A stretch of DNA of 64,000 bases from an uncultured Clostridia bacterium (lineage in GTDB: Bacteria; Bacillota; Clostridia; CAKSNL01; HGM11501): NCBI GenBank assembly GCA_934476235.1, contig CAKSNL010000001.1, positions 124,001 to 188,000 of the forward strand. Direction: 5' to 3'. A model generated the notes under the pieces. The model had not been told where the DNA came from and made no database searches. It saw nothing but the letters and a program-made list of their open reading frames with translations. The position numbers and the translations under genes were made by a program. Positions 34,255 to 42,968 of this stretch are shown here, piece after piece (the stretch's first letter is position 1; every line of letters begins with the position of its first letter).

Positions 34255-34269
34255 TTTTATTATCCTTTC

Positions 34270-35055
34270 TCAGTCAAGGCTCGCGTTGTGAAGGTTCGTT
34301 CCGATGAACCCGACTTCCTTAAATTCTTTCATATTGTGCCTTATAATATAGTCAATATAGCTTCCGACATAGTCTGCCGTGAGCACATATCCCGCCGGGC
34401 TCATGTGACCGCCGAGAAAATACTCCTCATGAAAATCCTTATCGTAATAAGGTGCGTATTTCTCAAAGTCAAGCACATATGTATTGTCAAAAATCTCCGC
34501 AATCTCGCGAACCTTATCGTTCATTTTCTTTTCAAGCTCAAGCCTGTCGGGAAGGCGCATATCGGGTGACTGCGGATTGGTCATAAGAAAAAACTTTGCC
34601 CTGGGCTGAATTGCCTTATAGCGCGAAATGATTGCCCCGTAATAGCCCACATAGGTCTTTTTGTTGTTCTCGGGGTGCTCGGAGTCAATGTCCGATATCT
34701 CGCCGATCTCCATATTTCCCAGGTGAACCTGCGAGCAGTCGTTGACTCCGAGCGCAATGATATATGCGTGACATGCCTTTTCGGGATTGAAAAAATCGTT
34801 TGCCTCGCCGAAGGAGTCAATGTATTCCTTCGCGGTCATTCCGCCGCGCGAAAAGTTATACACCTTGCTTCCGCAGGCTCTGCCCAATACCTGTCCCCAC
34901 GAATATTCGAACATATCGTGGTATCCGCGGTTTCCTGCCTTGTCCATCGACTCAAACTCTCCGGAGGACAGACTGTCTCCGATGCAGCCTATGGTTCTGA
35001 ATATTCTTGTAAAGCCGCCGTCTCTTATAATATTATCAAAAGGTTTTTCATTCAT
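34270..35055 (-). CDS. SGNH/GDSL-family hydrolase
   Basis: 261 residues, no signal peptide. Block I is TIGCIGDSLSSGE (nucleophile Ser in GDS, about residue 29). Block II Gly is in NFSRGGMTAKEY. Block III is ALGVNDCSQ with the Asn of the oxyanion hole. Block V is FLGGHMSPAGY: the catalytic His is present, but the Asp expected three residues before it is Leu. Such proteins are esterases acting on small esters or acetylated sugars; the substrate is unknown. First gene of its operon, with a strong promoter and an AAAGGAAGG site. Confidence 0.75.
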   Translation of the reverse strand: MNEKPFDNIIRDGGFTRIFRTIGCIGDSLSSGEFESMDKAGNRGYHDMFEYSWGQVLGRACGSKVYNFSRGGMTAKEYIDSFGEANDFFNPEKACHAYIIALGVNDCSQVHLGNMEIGEISDIDSEHPENNKKTYVGYYGAIISRYKAIQPRAKFFLMTNPQSPDMRLPDRLELEKKMNDKVREIAEIFDNTYVLDFEKYAPYYDKDFHEEYFLGGHMSPAGYVLTADYVGSYIDYIIRHNMKEFKEVGFIGTNLHNASLD

Positions 35056-35084
35056 TTAAGATCGCCTTCCTTTCACAAGTATCT

Positions 35085-35113
35085 ATTATATAGGCATTTT
35101 TAAAAAATTTCAA
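35085..35113 (-). promoter_or_regulatory. sigma-A promoter of the SGNH hydrolase operon
   Basis: TTGAAA (35113-35108), 17 bases, TATAAT (35090-35085) on the minus strand. Its -35 box overlaps that proposed for hcp on the other strand. Confidence 0.82.
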
Positions 35114-35141
35114 CTGTTTTTTAATATTTAAGTATATTAAA
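35109..35141 (+). promoter_or_regulatory. possible hcp promoter and operator
   Basis: TTCAAC (35109-35114), 18 bases, TATATT (35133-35138) is a weak sigma-A match. The inverted repeat TTTAA-5-TTAAA (35127-35141) covers the -10 box, as a site for an FNR/Crp-family regulator such as HcpR might. This is inference only. Confidence 0.4.
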
Positions 35142-35183
35142 TCGCTTTTTTAGGAAATACTTTCAAAAAAGGAGGTTTTTTAT

Positions 35184-36743
35184 ATGTCAGAAATGTTTTG
35201 TTTTCAGTGTCAGCAGACAGCCGGGAATAAAGGCTGCATGCGCGTCGGCGTCTGCGGCAAGCAGCCGGATACCGCAAAGCTTCAGGACGAGCTTATCTAT
35301 GCCCTCATCCGCCTTGCCAAAACCGGGAAAAGGAGTGAAAAAGCCGACCGAATCATAATCGACTCGCTTTTTACCACCCTCACAAACGTTAATTTTGACA
35401 ACAGTGCAATAGAAAAAATGATTGCCCGCGCAAATGACGAGTGTGACGCGCTCGGCGGTGCGCCGAAGCCCGATATTGAGCTTTTTAAGGGCGGAAACGA
35501 TATTGTGTCGCTTCGCTCCACACTCCTTTTCGGGCTCAAGGGCATGGCGGCATACGCCCACCATGCGGATGTTCTGGGCTTTCGCGACGATGAGGTAACA
35601 TCGTTTTTCTATGAAGCTCTTGCCCAAATGGATGAGGGGCACACGGTGGAAGAATGGCTCGCTCTTATAATAAAGCTCGGCAGCGTAAACTTAAAATGCA
35701 TGGAGCTTTTGGATAAGGCAAACACTGACTCCTTCGGCACGCCCGAGCCGACCCGTGTGCCGACCGACATTGAAAAAGGTCCCTTTATTGTGGTTTCCGG
35801 GCACGATTTAAGAGACCTTTCAATTCTTTTGGAGCAAACAAAAGACTCCGGCATCAACATTTACACGCACGGTGAAATGCTCCCCGCGCACGGCTATCCG
35901 CTCTTAAAAAAATACCCTCACCTTAAGGGCAATTTCGGAACCGCATGGCAGAATCAGCAGAAGGAATTTACCGATATTCCGGCGCCGGTGCTTTTCACCA
36001 CCAACTGCATCATGCCCCCGCGCGATAACTATGCCGACCGCATTTATACCACGTCCGTCGTCGGCTTTCCCGGTCTTTGCCATATCGAGGAAAAGGAGGA
36101 CGGCACAAAGGATTTTTCGCCCCTGATAAAGCAGGCATTAAAGCTCGGCGGATATGAAAACGACCACTCCATGAGCGGGATAAACGGCGGGCACATGCTC
36201 ACAACGGGCTTTGCTCACGGCGCCGTTCTCGCCAACGCGGACAAGATAATCTCCGCCATAAAAAAAGGCGCGATAAAGCACATTTATCTTGTCGGTGGAT
36301 GCGACGGAGCGCACCCCGGCAGAAATTACTACACCGATTTTGTGAAGCAGATTCCTTTAGATTCGATCATTCTGACACTCGCCTGCGGAAAGTACCGTTT
36401 TAACGACCTGGACCTGGGCGAAATTGATGGAATCCCCAGAATTCTTGATATGGGGCAGTGTAACGATGCCTACAGCGCCGTGAAGGTTGCCCTCGCTCTT
36501 GCGGACGCGTTCGGCTGCAGCGTCAACGAGCTTCCTCTCACCATCGTTCTGACCTGGTATGAGCAAAAGGCGGTCTGCATTTTATTAACGCTTCTCTCGC
36601 TCGGAATCAAGAATATGTATGTAGGTCCCACTCTTCCGGCATTCTTCTCGGAAAATGTGGTGAAAACGCTCGCCGAGGCGTACGACCTTCACCCGGTCAC
36701 CGCTCCCGAACAGGATCTTGACTTTATTTTAAAGCGCGGCTAA
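35184..36743 (+). CDS. hcp: hybrid-cluster protein (hydroxylamine reductase / NO reductase)
   Basis: 519 residues. The N-terminal cluster is bound by Cys6, Cys9, Cys18 and Cys24 (CFQCQQTAGNKGC...VCGK). The hybrid 4Fe-2S-2O cluster ligands appear in GHDLRDL, INIYTHGEMLPAHGYP, FTTNCIMPP, LVGGCDGAHPGR and the GSVNEL-like C-terminal region. Hcp reduces nitric oxide (and hydroxylamine in vitro) in the cytosol of anaerobes. AAAGGAGG lies 8 bases before ATG. No hcr reductase gene is adjacent. It is one of the few plus-strand genes here. Confidence 0.95.
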   Translation: MSEMFCFQCQQTAGNKGCMRVGVCGKQPDTAKLQDELIYALIRLAKTGKRSEKADRIIIDSLFTTLTNVNFDNSAIEKMIARANDECDALGGAPKPDIELFKGGNDIVSLRSTLLFGLKGMAAYAHHADVLGFRDDEVTSFFYEALAQMDEGHTVEEWLALIIKLGSVNLKCMELLDKANTDSFGTPEPTRVPTDIEKGPFIVVSGHDLRDLSILLEQTKDSGINIYTHGEMLPAHGYPLLKKYPHLKGNFGTAWQNQQKEFTDIPAPVLFTTNCIMPPRDNYADRIYTTSVVGFPGLCHIEEKEDGTKDFSPLIKQALKLGGYENDHSMSGINGGHMLTTGFAHGAVLANADKIISAIKKGAIKHIYLVGGCDGAHPGRNYYTDFVKQIPLDSIILTLACGKYRFNDLDLGEIDGIPRILDMGQCNDAYSAVKVALALADAFGCSVNELPLTIVLTWYEQKAVCILLTLLSLGIKNMYVGPTLPAFFSENVVKTLAEAYDLHPVTAPEQDLDFILKRG

Positions 36744-36750
36744 TTTTTTC

Positions 36751-36779
36751 TTGAAAAACTCCTTCTTTCATTGTATAAT
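36751..36779 (+). promoter_or_regulatory. promoter of the sugar kinase gene
   Basis: TTGAAA (36751-36756), 17 bases, TATAAT (36774-36779). It sits almost wholly inside the inverted repeat 36755-36801, so transcription should begin at the right arm and give a leader under 20 bases. Confidence 0.8.
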
Positions 36780-36801
36780 ATTTCTTGAAAGAAGGAGTTT
36801 T
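36755..36801 (+). terminator. hcp terminator-like hairpin that also masks the kinase ribosome site
   Basis: A perfect 16-bp repeat: 36755-36770 pairs with 36786-36801 across 15 bases. In hcp readthrough RNA the right arm, which holds the GAAGGAG site of the next gene, would be paired. The U-tract is short (TTTT), so termination may be partial. Confidence 0.65.
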
Positions 36802-36803
36802 AT

Positions 36804-37835
36804 ATGGATTTTATAAAGCCAAGTGCGGAATTTGACTTAATAGGGCTCGGCGAGGTCATGATGCGCCTCTCCGCACCGGATAAGGAAAAAATATCGCAAA
36901 GTGAGATTTTTGAAAAGAACGCCGGAGGGAGCGAGCTTAACGTCGTTTCCGGCGCGGCAATGCTCTCGGGCGTGCGCTCGGCAATCATCACCAAGCTTCC
37001 GAAAAACAAGCTCGGTCACTTTATCAGGCGAAAGATACGCTACGGCAATGTGAGCGACGACTATGTTTTGTACGACACGAGGGAAAACTGCCGCCTCGGC
37101 ATATACTACTACGAAAGCGGCGCTTACCCGAGAAAGTCGTCCGTCGTTTACGACCGCGCGGAAAGCTCCGTCTGCTCGCTTGACATAAGCGAGATTCCGG
37201 AGGATATTTACGGCAAAACGAGGATATTTCACATAAGCTCGATTTCGCTTGCCCTCTCGCCCAAGCTTCGGGAGACTGCGCTTTACGTTATCCGCAAAAT
37301 GAAGGAGCATAATGTTGCGATAAGCTTTGACGTTAACTACCGTGCGGCGCTCTGGAGCGAGGATGAGGCAAGAAAGGTCATCGAAAGTATCTTCCCGCTG
37401 GTCGATATCCTGTTTGTTTCGGAGGAAACTTCAAGGAGAATGCTTAAAAGAACCGGCACGCTTGCCGAGATACAGAAAAGCTATGCCGACGATTACGGCT
37501 GCCGCGTTGTCGCGACGACCCAGCGCGAGGTCGTGAGTCCTACAAGGCACAATTTCGGCTCCGTCATTTATTCGGACGGAAAATATTATACCGAAAAGCC
37601 CTATATGAATATCGACGTTGTGGACAGAGTCGGGAGCGGGGACGCGTACGTTGCCGGCGTGCTCTACGGAATTCTTACCTCGGGCGATATCAAAACCGCT
37701 CTCTCATTCGGAAATGCGCTCTCCGCGGTTAAGGATACCGTGTACGGCGATATGTCGGTTTCAAGCATTGATGAAATAAAAAATGTCATTTCATCCCACA
37801 ATTTTACAGGACCGCAGGATGAAATGGTGAGATAG
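36804..37835 (+). CDS. PfkB-family sugar kinase, likely 2-keto-3-deoxygluconate kinase
   Basis: 343 residues of the ribokinase fold. Sugar-binding GGSELNVVSGAAMLSG near residue 41, FDVNYRAALWS near residue 181, and the catalytic PfkB signature DRVGSGDAYVAGVLYG near residue 272. The sequence GLGEVMMRLSAP at the start and the NYR.ALW segment favour KDG kinase (kdgK) over fructokinase. KDG arises from pectin and uronate breakdown, which fits the GH28-like gene nearby. The call within the family is tentative. Confidence 0.8.
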   Translation: MDFIKPSAEFDLIGLGEVMMRLSAPDKEKISQSEIFEKNAGGSELNVVSGAAMLSGVRSAIITKLPKNKLGHFIRRKIRYGNVSDDYVLYDTRENCRLGIYYYESGAYPRKSSVVYDRAESSVCSLDISEIPEDIYGKTRIFHISSISLALSPKLRETALYVIRKMKEHNVAISFDVNYRAALWSEDEARKVIESIFPLVDILFVSEETSRRMLKRTGTLAEIQKSYADDYGCRVVATTQREVVSPTRHNFGSVIYSDGKYYTEKPYMNIDVVDRVGSGDAYVAGVLYGILTSGDIKTALSFGNALSAVKDTVYGDMSVSSIDEIKNVISSHNFTGPQDEMVR

Positions 37836-37868
37836 AAAAAGAGGTGTACTTTAAGTACACCTCTTTTT
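37836..37868. terminator. bidirectional terminator between kinase and flavodiiron genes
   Basis: A 15-bp perfect stem (37836-37850 with 37854-37868) with A- and T-runs in the arms lies between convergent stop codons. Confidence 0.92.
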
Positions 37869-39017
37869 TTATTTAAGTTCCTCTGCCAGAGCCTCTATCA
37901 TTTTTTCGCTTTCTTCGTTAAGAGCGGACCTTACCGTGACCGTGTTTTCGGCAAAGGTCAGATTTTTCTGTTCTTCAAGCATCTTTCTCATTACTTTAGC
38001 CGCGACAGGCGCCCACGAACCGTTTTCGATGAACGCAACCGTGCGGTTTTTATATCCGCGCTCGGTCAGATGGTCAATAAAGAATCTCATGAACGGGAAC
38101 ACGTCCCCGTTATATGTGACAGACGCCAAAACGAGCTTTGAATAGCGGAACGCCGCGGCGGTCGCCTCCGCCATATCGCAGCGCGCAAGGTCGTAAAGCT
38201 CCGCCTTTGCTCCCTTTTTTATAAGCTTTTCGTAAAGAATCTTCGCGGCTTTTTCAGTGTTTTTATAAACCGAGGCGTACGCAATCACGGTTCCGTCCTC
38301 CTCCGCCTCATAGCTCGCCCACTTATCGTAAAGCGAAACGAATTTGCCTATCTCCTCTTTGAGCACCGGACCGTGCAGAGGGCAGACGGTTTTAATATCA
38401 AGCGCCGAAGCCTTTTTAAGAAGCGCCGAAACCTGTGCTCCGTATTTTCCGACGATGCCGATATAATACCTTCTTGACTCGTCCACCCGGTCATCCTTCG
38501 CGTCATATGTCCCGAATTTTCCGAACGCGTCCGCCGAGAAAAGCACCTTGTCAAATGAATCATAGGTCACCATGACCTCGGGCCAGTGCACCATCGGTGC
38601 GGTAACGAAATTAAGCGTGTGCCTGCCAAGACACAGACTGTCGCCCTCGGAGACAACGATCCGCCTTTCATTATACTCCGTGCCGAAAAACTGCTTCATC
38701 ATGGCAAACGCCTTTGCCGTAGCAACGACTTCTGCACCGGGATACGTGTTCATAAAGCGGTCGATATTTGCCGAATGGTCGCTCTCCATGTGGTTTACTA
38801 TTAAATAGTCGGGCTCCTCCCCTGCGAGCGCGGCTTTTATATTTAAAAGCCACTCATCCCCGAAGTTCTGGTCCACAGTGTCCATTACCGCCGTTTTTTC
38901 GTCCTTTATCACATAGGAATTATAGCACATGCCGAAGGGCACCTTGTACTGCCCCTCAAAAAGGTCAATATCCTTATCGTCCACTCCCGCGTAAATTATA
39001 TCGTTTGTTATTTTCAA
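37869..39017 (-). CDS. fprA: flavodiiron protein (A-type flavoprotein, O2/NO reductase)
   Basis: 382 residues. The metallo-beta-lactamase-like domain has the diiron ligands His76, Glu78, Asp80 and His81 (HMESDH), a His in APMVHWPEV, an Asp in FSADAFG and a His in CPLHGP. The flavodoxin-like domain begins near residue 250 (VIAYASVYKNTEKAA) and has the FMN-contact loop SVTYNGDVFP. It reduces O2 to water or NO to N2O using rubredoxin or a partner reductase. With Hcp close by, it suggests a small stress-defence neighbourhood. Confidence 0.95.
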   Translation of the reverse strand: MKITNDIIYAGVDDKDIDLFEGQYKVPFGMCYNSYVIKDEKTAVMDTVDQNFGDEWLLNIKAALAGEEPDYLIVNHMESDHSANIDRFMNTYPGAEVVATAKAFAMMKQFFGTEYNERRIVVSEGDSLCLGRHTLNFVTAPMVHWPEVMVTYDSFDKVLFSADAFGKFGTYDAKDDRVDESRRYYIGIVGKYGAQVSALLKKASALDIKTVCPLHGPVLKEEIGKFVSLYDKWASYEAEEDGTVIAYASVYKNTEKAAKILYEKLIKKGAKAELYDLARCDMAEATAAAFRYSKLVLASVTYNGDVFPFMRFFIDHLTERGYKNRTVAFIENGSWAPVAAKVMRKMLEEQKNLTFAENTVTVRSALNEESEKMIEALAEELK

Positions 39018-39038
39018 AAAAATCGCCTCCGTAAATAC

Positions 39039-39713
39039 TTAGAGTATGCCGCGGGCGTTAAATGCATTTATAAACGCCTCGCCTTTATGTTTCCCTTTTT
39101 TATATGCCTCTCCCATTCTGCTTTTTCTTATATACGGGTCATGCATGTCGCTTCCGACAACCACTTTTCTCCCCGATCTTATAAGTGATTCGGAAAACCG
39201 CCTCGTACCGAAATGCAAAAACGTGTCCGCCGTCACCTGATATATCACGCCGTCAAGCGAGAGCGCTCTTTTTTTATTCCCGCGAAAGCCGATATATCGC
39301 TCAATATGCGCAAGTATCGGCGTTATGCCCGAATCGCGCACAAGAAGAACGCGCTTGATCGCAAAATCATCCCACACTCCGAACGGCATTTCAAGAAGCA
39401 TAAGATTTGTTCCCGAAATGCACATATCCTTATAGTTTTCGTGCTGGGTTATCTCGGCTCCCATGTAGACCTCAAACCCGAGCCTGATATCGGGAAAACC
39501 TCCGTCATCCGCTTTTTTAAGCGCTTCATATGCCCTGTTTCTTTCCTCAAGCGCCCTTTTTATATCCTCCGGGCAATAAGGTTTTATGTGCGGAGTTGCA
39601 ACCGCCGTGTCCGTTCCCTCTGACTTTGCGTGTTTTAACATGGCGACGGATTCTTCAATATTTTTCGCCCCGTCGTCAATTCCCGGGAGAAAATGCGAAT
39701 GCATATCAACCAT
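39039..39713 (-). CDS. CpsB/YwqE-type PHP-domain tyrosine phosphatase
   Basis: 224 residues of the PHP fold. Metal ligands: MHSHFLPGIDDGA at residues 4-16, ATPHIKPYC near 39, the Glu of VYMGAEI, ILAHIERY and VGSDMHDPY. The opening DMHSH.LPGIDDG is diagnostic. Members dephosphorylate tyrosine kinases that control capsule or exopolysaccharide export. No such kinase or capsule genes lie in this window, so the target is unknown. It starts 2 bases past the comFC stop. Confidence 0.88.
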   Translation of the reverse strand: MVDMHSHFLPGIDDGAKNIEESVAMLKHAKSEGTDTAVATPHIKPYCPEDIKRALEERNRAYEALKKADDGGFPDIRLGFEVYMGAEITQHENYKDMCISGTNLMLLEMPFGVWDDFAIKRVLLVRDSGITPILAHIERYIGFRGNKKRALSLDGVIYQVTADTFLHFGTRRFSESLIRSGRKVVVGSDMHDPYIRKSRMGEAYKKGKHKGEAFINAFNARGIL

Positions 39714-39715
39714 AA

Positions 39716-40414
39716 TTATTCCCTGTCCCTTATAGTTAAAGTTGCGGTGTAGATTCTGCCGTTATAGACGCGCTTTAATACCTTTGCACATTCGTTTAAT
39801 GTCGCTCCGGTCGTGAACACGTCATCAATAATCAAAACGCTCCCACCCTTCGGCGCCTTCACCGCACTGTATGCGCCGCGGACATTGAGCTTTCTCTGCT
39901 CCGCCGTCAGACTTTTCTGCTTCTCGGTTTCGCGTATCTTTTTAAATACGGGTTCGTATTTTACACCGAGATATTTTGCGACATAGCGTGCAAGCGCCTC
40001 GGTGCGCGACCCGTCCTTTTCAAGCCTTGCCTTCTTCGTGTCCGGCACATTTGTCACCGTTTCCGGAATCACACCCTCGCCCACGACCTTTTTCGCGATA
40101 AGGATCGCCGCGTCCGGGACTGTGCCCTCGGCGCCGTACTTGAAATTGAGAACCGCACGCCTTCCGAGTCCCTTGTGCTCCAATACCGGAAAGTTTCTTA
40201 AAAATTTCGGCATAAGATTTCTGCACCTGCCGCAGATAGGCGACGGACTGTCGGGATGCATCTCGATTCCGCATATGCCGCAAAGATTGCCCTCGACAAA
40301 CGGCATTTCCGGAATACAGTCATCGCAGAATATCGTGCGCCGTGCAAGCGTTTTCCCGCACGCCAAGCATTTCGGAGGAAATATAATAAATTTTATGCGC
40401 TCAGAAAGCTTCAT
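39716..40414 (-). CDS. comFC: ComFC-like phosphoribosyltransferase-domain protein
   Basis: 232 residues. The N-terminal zinc-ribbon cysteines are CLACGK, CDDC, CGICG and CGRC. A phosphoribosyltransferase domain follows, with its PRPP loop VLIIDDVFTTGATLNECA near residue 195. SRTEALARYVAKYLG and TAEQRKLNVRGAYSA are family blocks. ComFC helps internalised single-stranded DNA to be used in natural transformation; in non-competent species it is often kept alone. The stop of the glycosidase before it shares one base with this start. Confidence 0.9.
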   Translation of the reverse strand: MKLSERIKFIIFPPKCLACGKTLARRTIFCDDCIPEMPFVEGNLCGICGIEMHPDSPSPICGRCRNLMPKFLRNFPVLEHKGLGRRAVLNFKYGAEGTVPDAAILIAKKVVGEGVIPETVTNVPDTKKARLEKDGSRTEALARYVAKYLGVKYEPVFKKIRETEKQKSLTAEQRKLNVRGAYSAVKAPKGGSVLIIDDVFTTGATLNECAKVLKRVYNGRIYTATLTIRDRE

Positions 40415-41661
40415 CAGAATTCTATGACTCTGTCCTTTCCGTCAAGATACGCTATCATATTGAGCGACAGAAGATTCCAGTTCTGGAATCCCGGATTTAT
40501 AACGGGCTTGCCCGTGTCCGGGTCATAATATTCATGCATCTCGCCGCACTCGGCTATGTCAGCGCCGAACATTTCTATTGTGCGCACGGCAAGCTCTTTT
40601 GCCTCATCACTAAACCCGTACTTTAAGAGTGCGGAGAATACCATATAATTTGAAATTCCCCATATCGGTCCGAGCCAGCACGACGGGTTGCCCGACGCTT
40701 TAATAACGTACATTTTTTCAAGCTTTGAAAGCGTTCTCACGCCGTAGGGCGCCCAGAAGGTACGCTCGTCAGTCAAATGCTTAACCATTCTTTTTGCCTC
40801 ATCGTCAGATGCGATGCCCGACCACATTGCGAGAAAGCCCGACCATACGTCGATTCTCTGAATCAAGCAGTCCCAATGCCTCGGAGCGCCCTTGTGAAGG
40901 TTCGCTCCGGGATCGACCGGCAGAAGGTTAAAGTCCACGCTGTAGTAAAACCCGTCTCTCTCGTCATAGCAATGCGTTCTTATTGCAGCCTTTAAGTCCT
41001 CCGCCTCTTTTTCGTAGTACGCCTTTTTGTCGGAAAGCCCTATCTTATCAGAAATGTACGCCATTGCCGAAAGCTCCTTATACATAAGGCAGTTTAAGTA
41101 TATGGAGCCGGAGCTTTTTTCCGGTCTGTAGAACGTGCAGGGGTCGTTGTCAACTCCGATTGCAAGGTCGTTCTGCCAGAAAAAGAGTCCCGTTTTATGC
41201 CTGTAATTTTTAAGGTAAACCGCAACGAATTTTTCGAGGCGGTCAAACTTATCCGCCATCCATGACGCGTCATCCCCGTTTTCCTTCATTACGAAAGCAA
41301 GGTGCTGGGCAAGGCACGGCTTATGCATATTGGTCTCATAAATATGTGCCTTGTCGGGCATCGTATTGTGCGGCTGAATTACAATCGGGATTCCGCCGCC
41401 CTCGTCCGTGTGGTCCAGAAAGTTCAATATGCAGCCCTTTTCATAGGTGAAAAAGTCCTCTCCCTCACCGGTGTCCTTTATTATCTGGCGGATCGCAATG
41501 TCGGTAAGCCAGCTGTCCCAGTCCCAGAGGCAGTTCTGATAGCTCTGGCTTCCGGGCACGATGAAAGGATATTTGATGATTCCCTCCGGCTCCCTTGTCA
41601 TATCCTTGTAATTTTTATATGCATAGTCTTTAATAAGCTTTTTTGCTCTTTCCGGTTCCAT
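40414..41661 (-). CDS. GH63/GH37-like (alpha/alpha)6-barrel glycosidase
   Basis: 415 residues from ATG 41661, with GAGGAG 7 bases before. No signal peptide, so cytosolic. Aromatic, helical sequence with the landmarks of trehalase and processing-glucosidase barrels: YQNCLWDWDSWLTDIAI, GFYYSVDFNLL, WSGFLAMWSGIA, NPSCWLGPIWGISNYM and CGEMHEYYDPDTG. Candidate acids are the Asp of WDWDSW and Glu of EMHEYYDP. It is likely an exo-acting alpha-glycosidase, substrate unknown. It is the second gene of an operon begun by the GH28-like gene and overlaps that gene's neighbourhood by design (11-base gap). Confidence 0.7.
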   Translation of the reverse strand: MEPERAKKLIKDYAYKNYKDMTREPEGIIKYPFIVPGSQSYQNCLWDWDSWLTDIAIRQIIKDTGEGEDFFTYEKGCILNFLDHTDEGGGIPIVIQPHNTMPDKAHIYETNMHKPCLAQHLAFVMKENGDDASWMADKFDRLEKFVAVYLKNYRHKTGLFFWQNDLAIGVDNDPCTFYRPEKSSGSIYLNCLMYKELSAMAYISDKIGLSDKKAYYEKEAEDLKAAIRTHCYDERDGFYYSVDFNLLPVDPGANLHKGAPRHWDCLIQRIDVWSGFLAMWSGIASDDEAKRMVKHLTDERTFWAPYGVRTLSKLEKMYVIKASGNPSCWLGPIWGISNYMVFSALLKYGFSDEAKELAVRTIEMFGADIAECGEMHEYYDPDTGKPVINPGFQNWNLLSLNMIAYLDGKDRVIEF

Positions 41662-41672
41662 ATTTTTTCTCC

Positions 41673-42833
41673 TCACTCGTTTATTTTCACTCTGACAAGG
41701 TCGGCATGCGAAAAGTCGCTCCTTCCTCCGTCCTCCCTGTCAAACGCTTTGATATTTTCAATCAGACTGTCCGAAAGACCGCCCGATACTTCAAGCTTCA
41801 GTCTCGCGCGCGAGAATACGTTTCTGACCGTGATATTATATGTCTCCTCCGGCGTGTTCTGCCTTGAACCGTAATTATACGTATCTCCGATCTGAACGCC
41901 GTGCCCGATATTCACCTTGTTTGTTTCATCTTTGTACTTCTCGTCAAGCGACGCGTCATACACCCCGTCAATCAAAATGTTGTACATTTTCGTTCCGCCC
42001 TGGTTCAAAAGGCGGACGTTTGAGCAAAGCGTCTTTGTCATGATGTTTCTTATGATGACGTTGTGAATGTCAAAATCCTTATCGTCCTCCACACGGTAAA
42101 GCTCCTCCGTGCCGCCGCGTATCGCGGTCAGCGCGACAGAGTCGTCCTCCGTATAGCCCGTGATGTTTTCGATTATGATGTTGCTGCACCCGCATCGGAG
42201 GTCAATCCCATCCGCATTTTTAACGTGAATTGTTTTATATTCAATATAATCGTCACCGACGGGCGCGCTCTCGCGGCTCACGCCGTCGGTCCAGTCCCAG
42301 GTAAAGTCCGCCTCAAAGTCGATATTTCCTATATATCCGTTCCGGCAGTAAAGGAAATTCATCGCCCACCAGCGCTGCTTTTTTATTTTAAGATTTTTAA
42401 CTGTAAAAGAGTCCACCCCGGAAAATAATATCATATTATTAAAGCTGACATGCGGATAATTTCCCGTTCCGCTGACCGCCTCCGAAAGTCCGTTATAGTT
42501 CCCTCCCGAAAGAACGGCGTTGCCGATGCCCTCTATCGTGATATTTTTTTGCTTGCCGGACTTTTTTCTTCCCTCCGGGCTTCTTAAATTCTCGTTTACG
42601 AACATGTTTTCAAAAACCCCGTCCGCCATTACAAGATATGCGTTGTCGATGATGACCGATATGTCGGAGGGCAGCTTTACCGCCTTTTCGATAACCCATT
42701 TATTCTCGCCGCGTTCCTTATTGTACGGCGGAACAACCACCTTGTTTATGCCGGATTTTTTTGCATCGTTAACGGCAGACTGTATCTTTTCGGAGTCCGT
42801 GCCCCAAAATTCGTTCGGATCTTTATAATACAT
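41673..42833 (-). CDS. GH28-like beta-helix glycosidase
   Basis: 386 residues from ATG 42833, which has GAAGGGA 9 bases upstream. The first in-frame ATG (42872) lies inside the -10 box and cannot be in the transcript. No signal peptide. The fold is a right-handed beta-helix: ITIEGIGNAVLSGGNYNG, FTVKNLKIKK, then NADGIDLRCGCSNIIIENI and EDDSVAL, which correspond to the NTDGID and GDDCIA active-site blocks of polygalacturonases, with EDD in place of GDD. A pectin-type or related exo-glycosidase acting inside the cell is plausible. Confidence 0.7.
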   Translation of the reverse strand: MYYKDPNEFWGTDSEKIQSAVNDAKKSGINKVVVPPYNKERGENKWVIEKAVKLPSDISVIIDNAYLVMADGVFENMFVNENLRSPEGRKKSGKQKNITIEGIGNAVLSGGNYNGLSEAVSGTGNYPHVSFNNMILFSGVDSFTVKNLKIKKQRWWAMNFLYCRNGYIGNIDFEADFTWDWTDGVSRESAPVGDDYIEYKTIHVKNADGIDLRCGCSNIIIENITGYTEDDSVALTAIRGGTEELYRVEDDKDFDIHNVIIRNIMTKTLCSNVRLLNQGGTKMYNILIDGVYDASLDEKYKDETNKVNIGHGVQIGDTYNYGSRQNTPEETYNITVRNVFSRARLKLEVSGGLSDSLIENIKAFDREDGGRSDFSHADLVRVKINE

Positions 42834-42870
42834 ATTTTTCATTCCCTTCGGCACCGGTATTACATGATAC

Positions 42871-42900
42871 ATTTTAACACACAGTCATAAAATCTGTCAA
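42871..42900 (-). promoter_or_regulatory. sigma-A promoter of the GH28-like operon
   Basis: TTGACA (42900-42895), 18 bases, TAAAAT (42876-42871). The -10 box overlaps an upstream ATG, which fixes the true start further in. It begins directly after the livF terminator. Confidence 0.8.
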
Positions 42901-42954
42901 TAAAAAAGGAACACTTAATAGTGCGAAAATGTTTCGAGCCGTTAAATGTTCCTT
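42901..42954 (-). terminator. liv operon terminator
   Basis: A 13-bp stem with one G-U pair (42906-42918 with 42942-42954) and a 23-base loop, followed in the minus direction by a U-run. It lies 14 bases after livF. Confidence 0.82.
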
Positions 42955-42968
42955 CATTTATTAAATTA

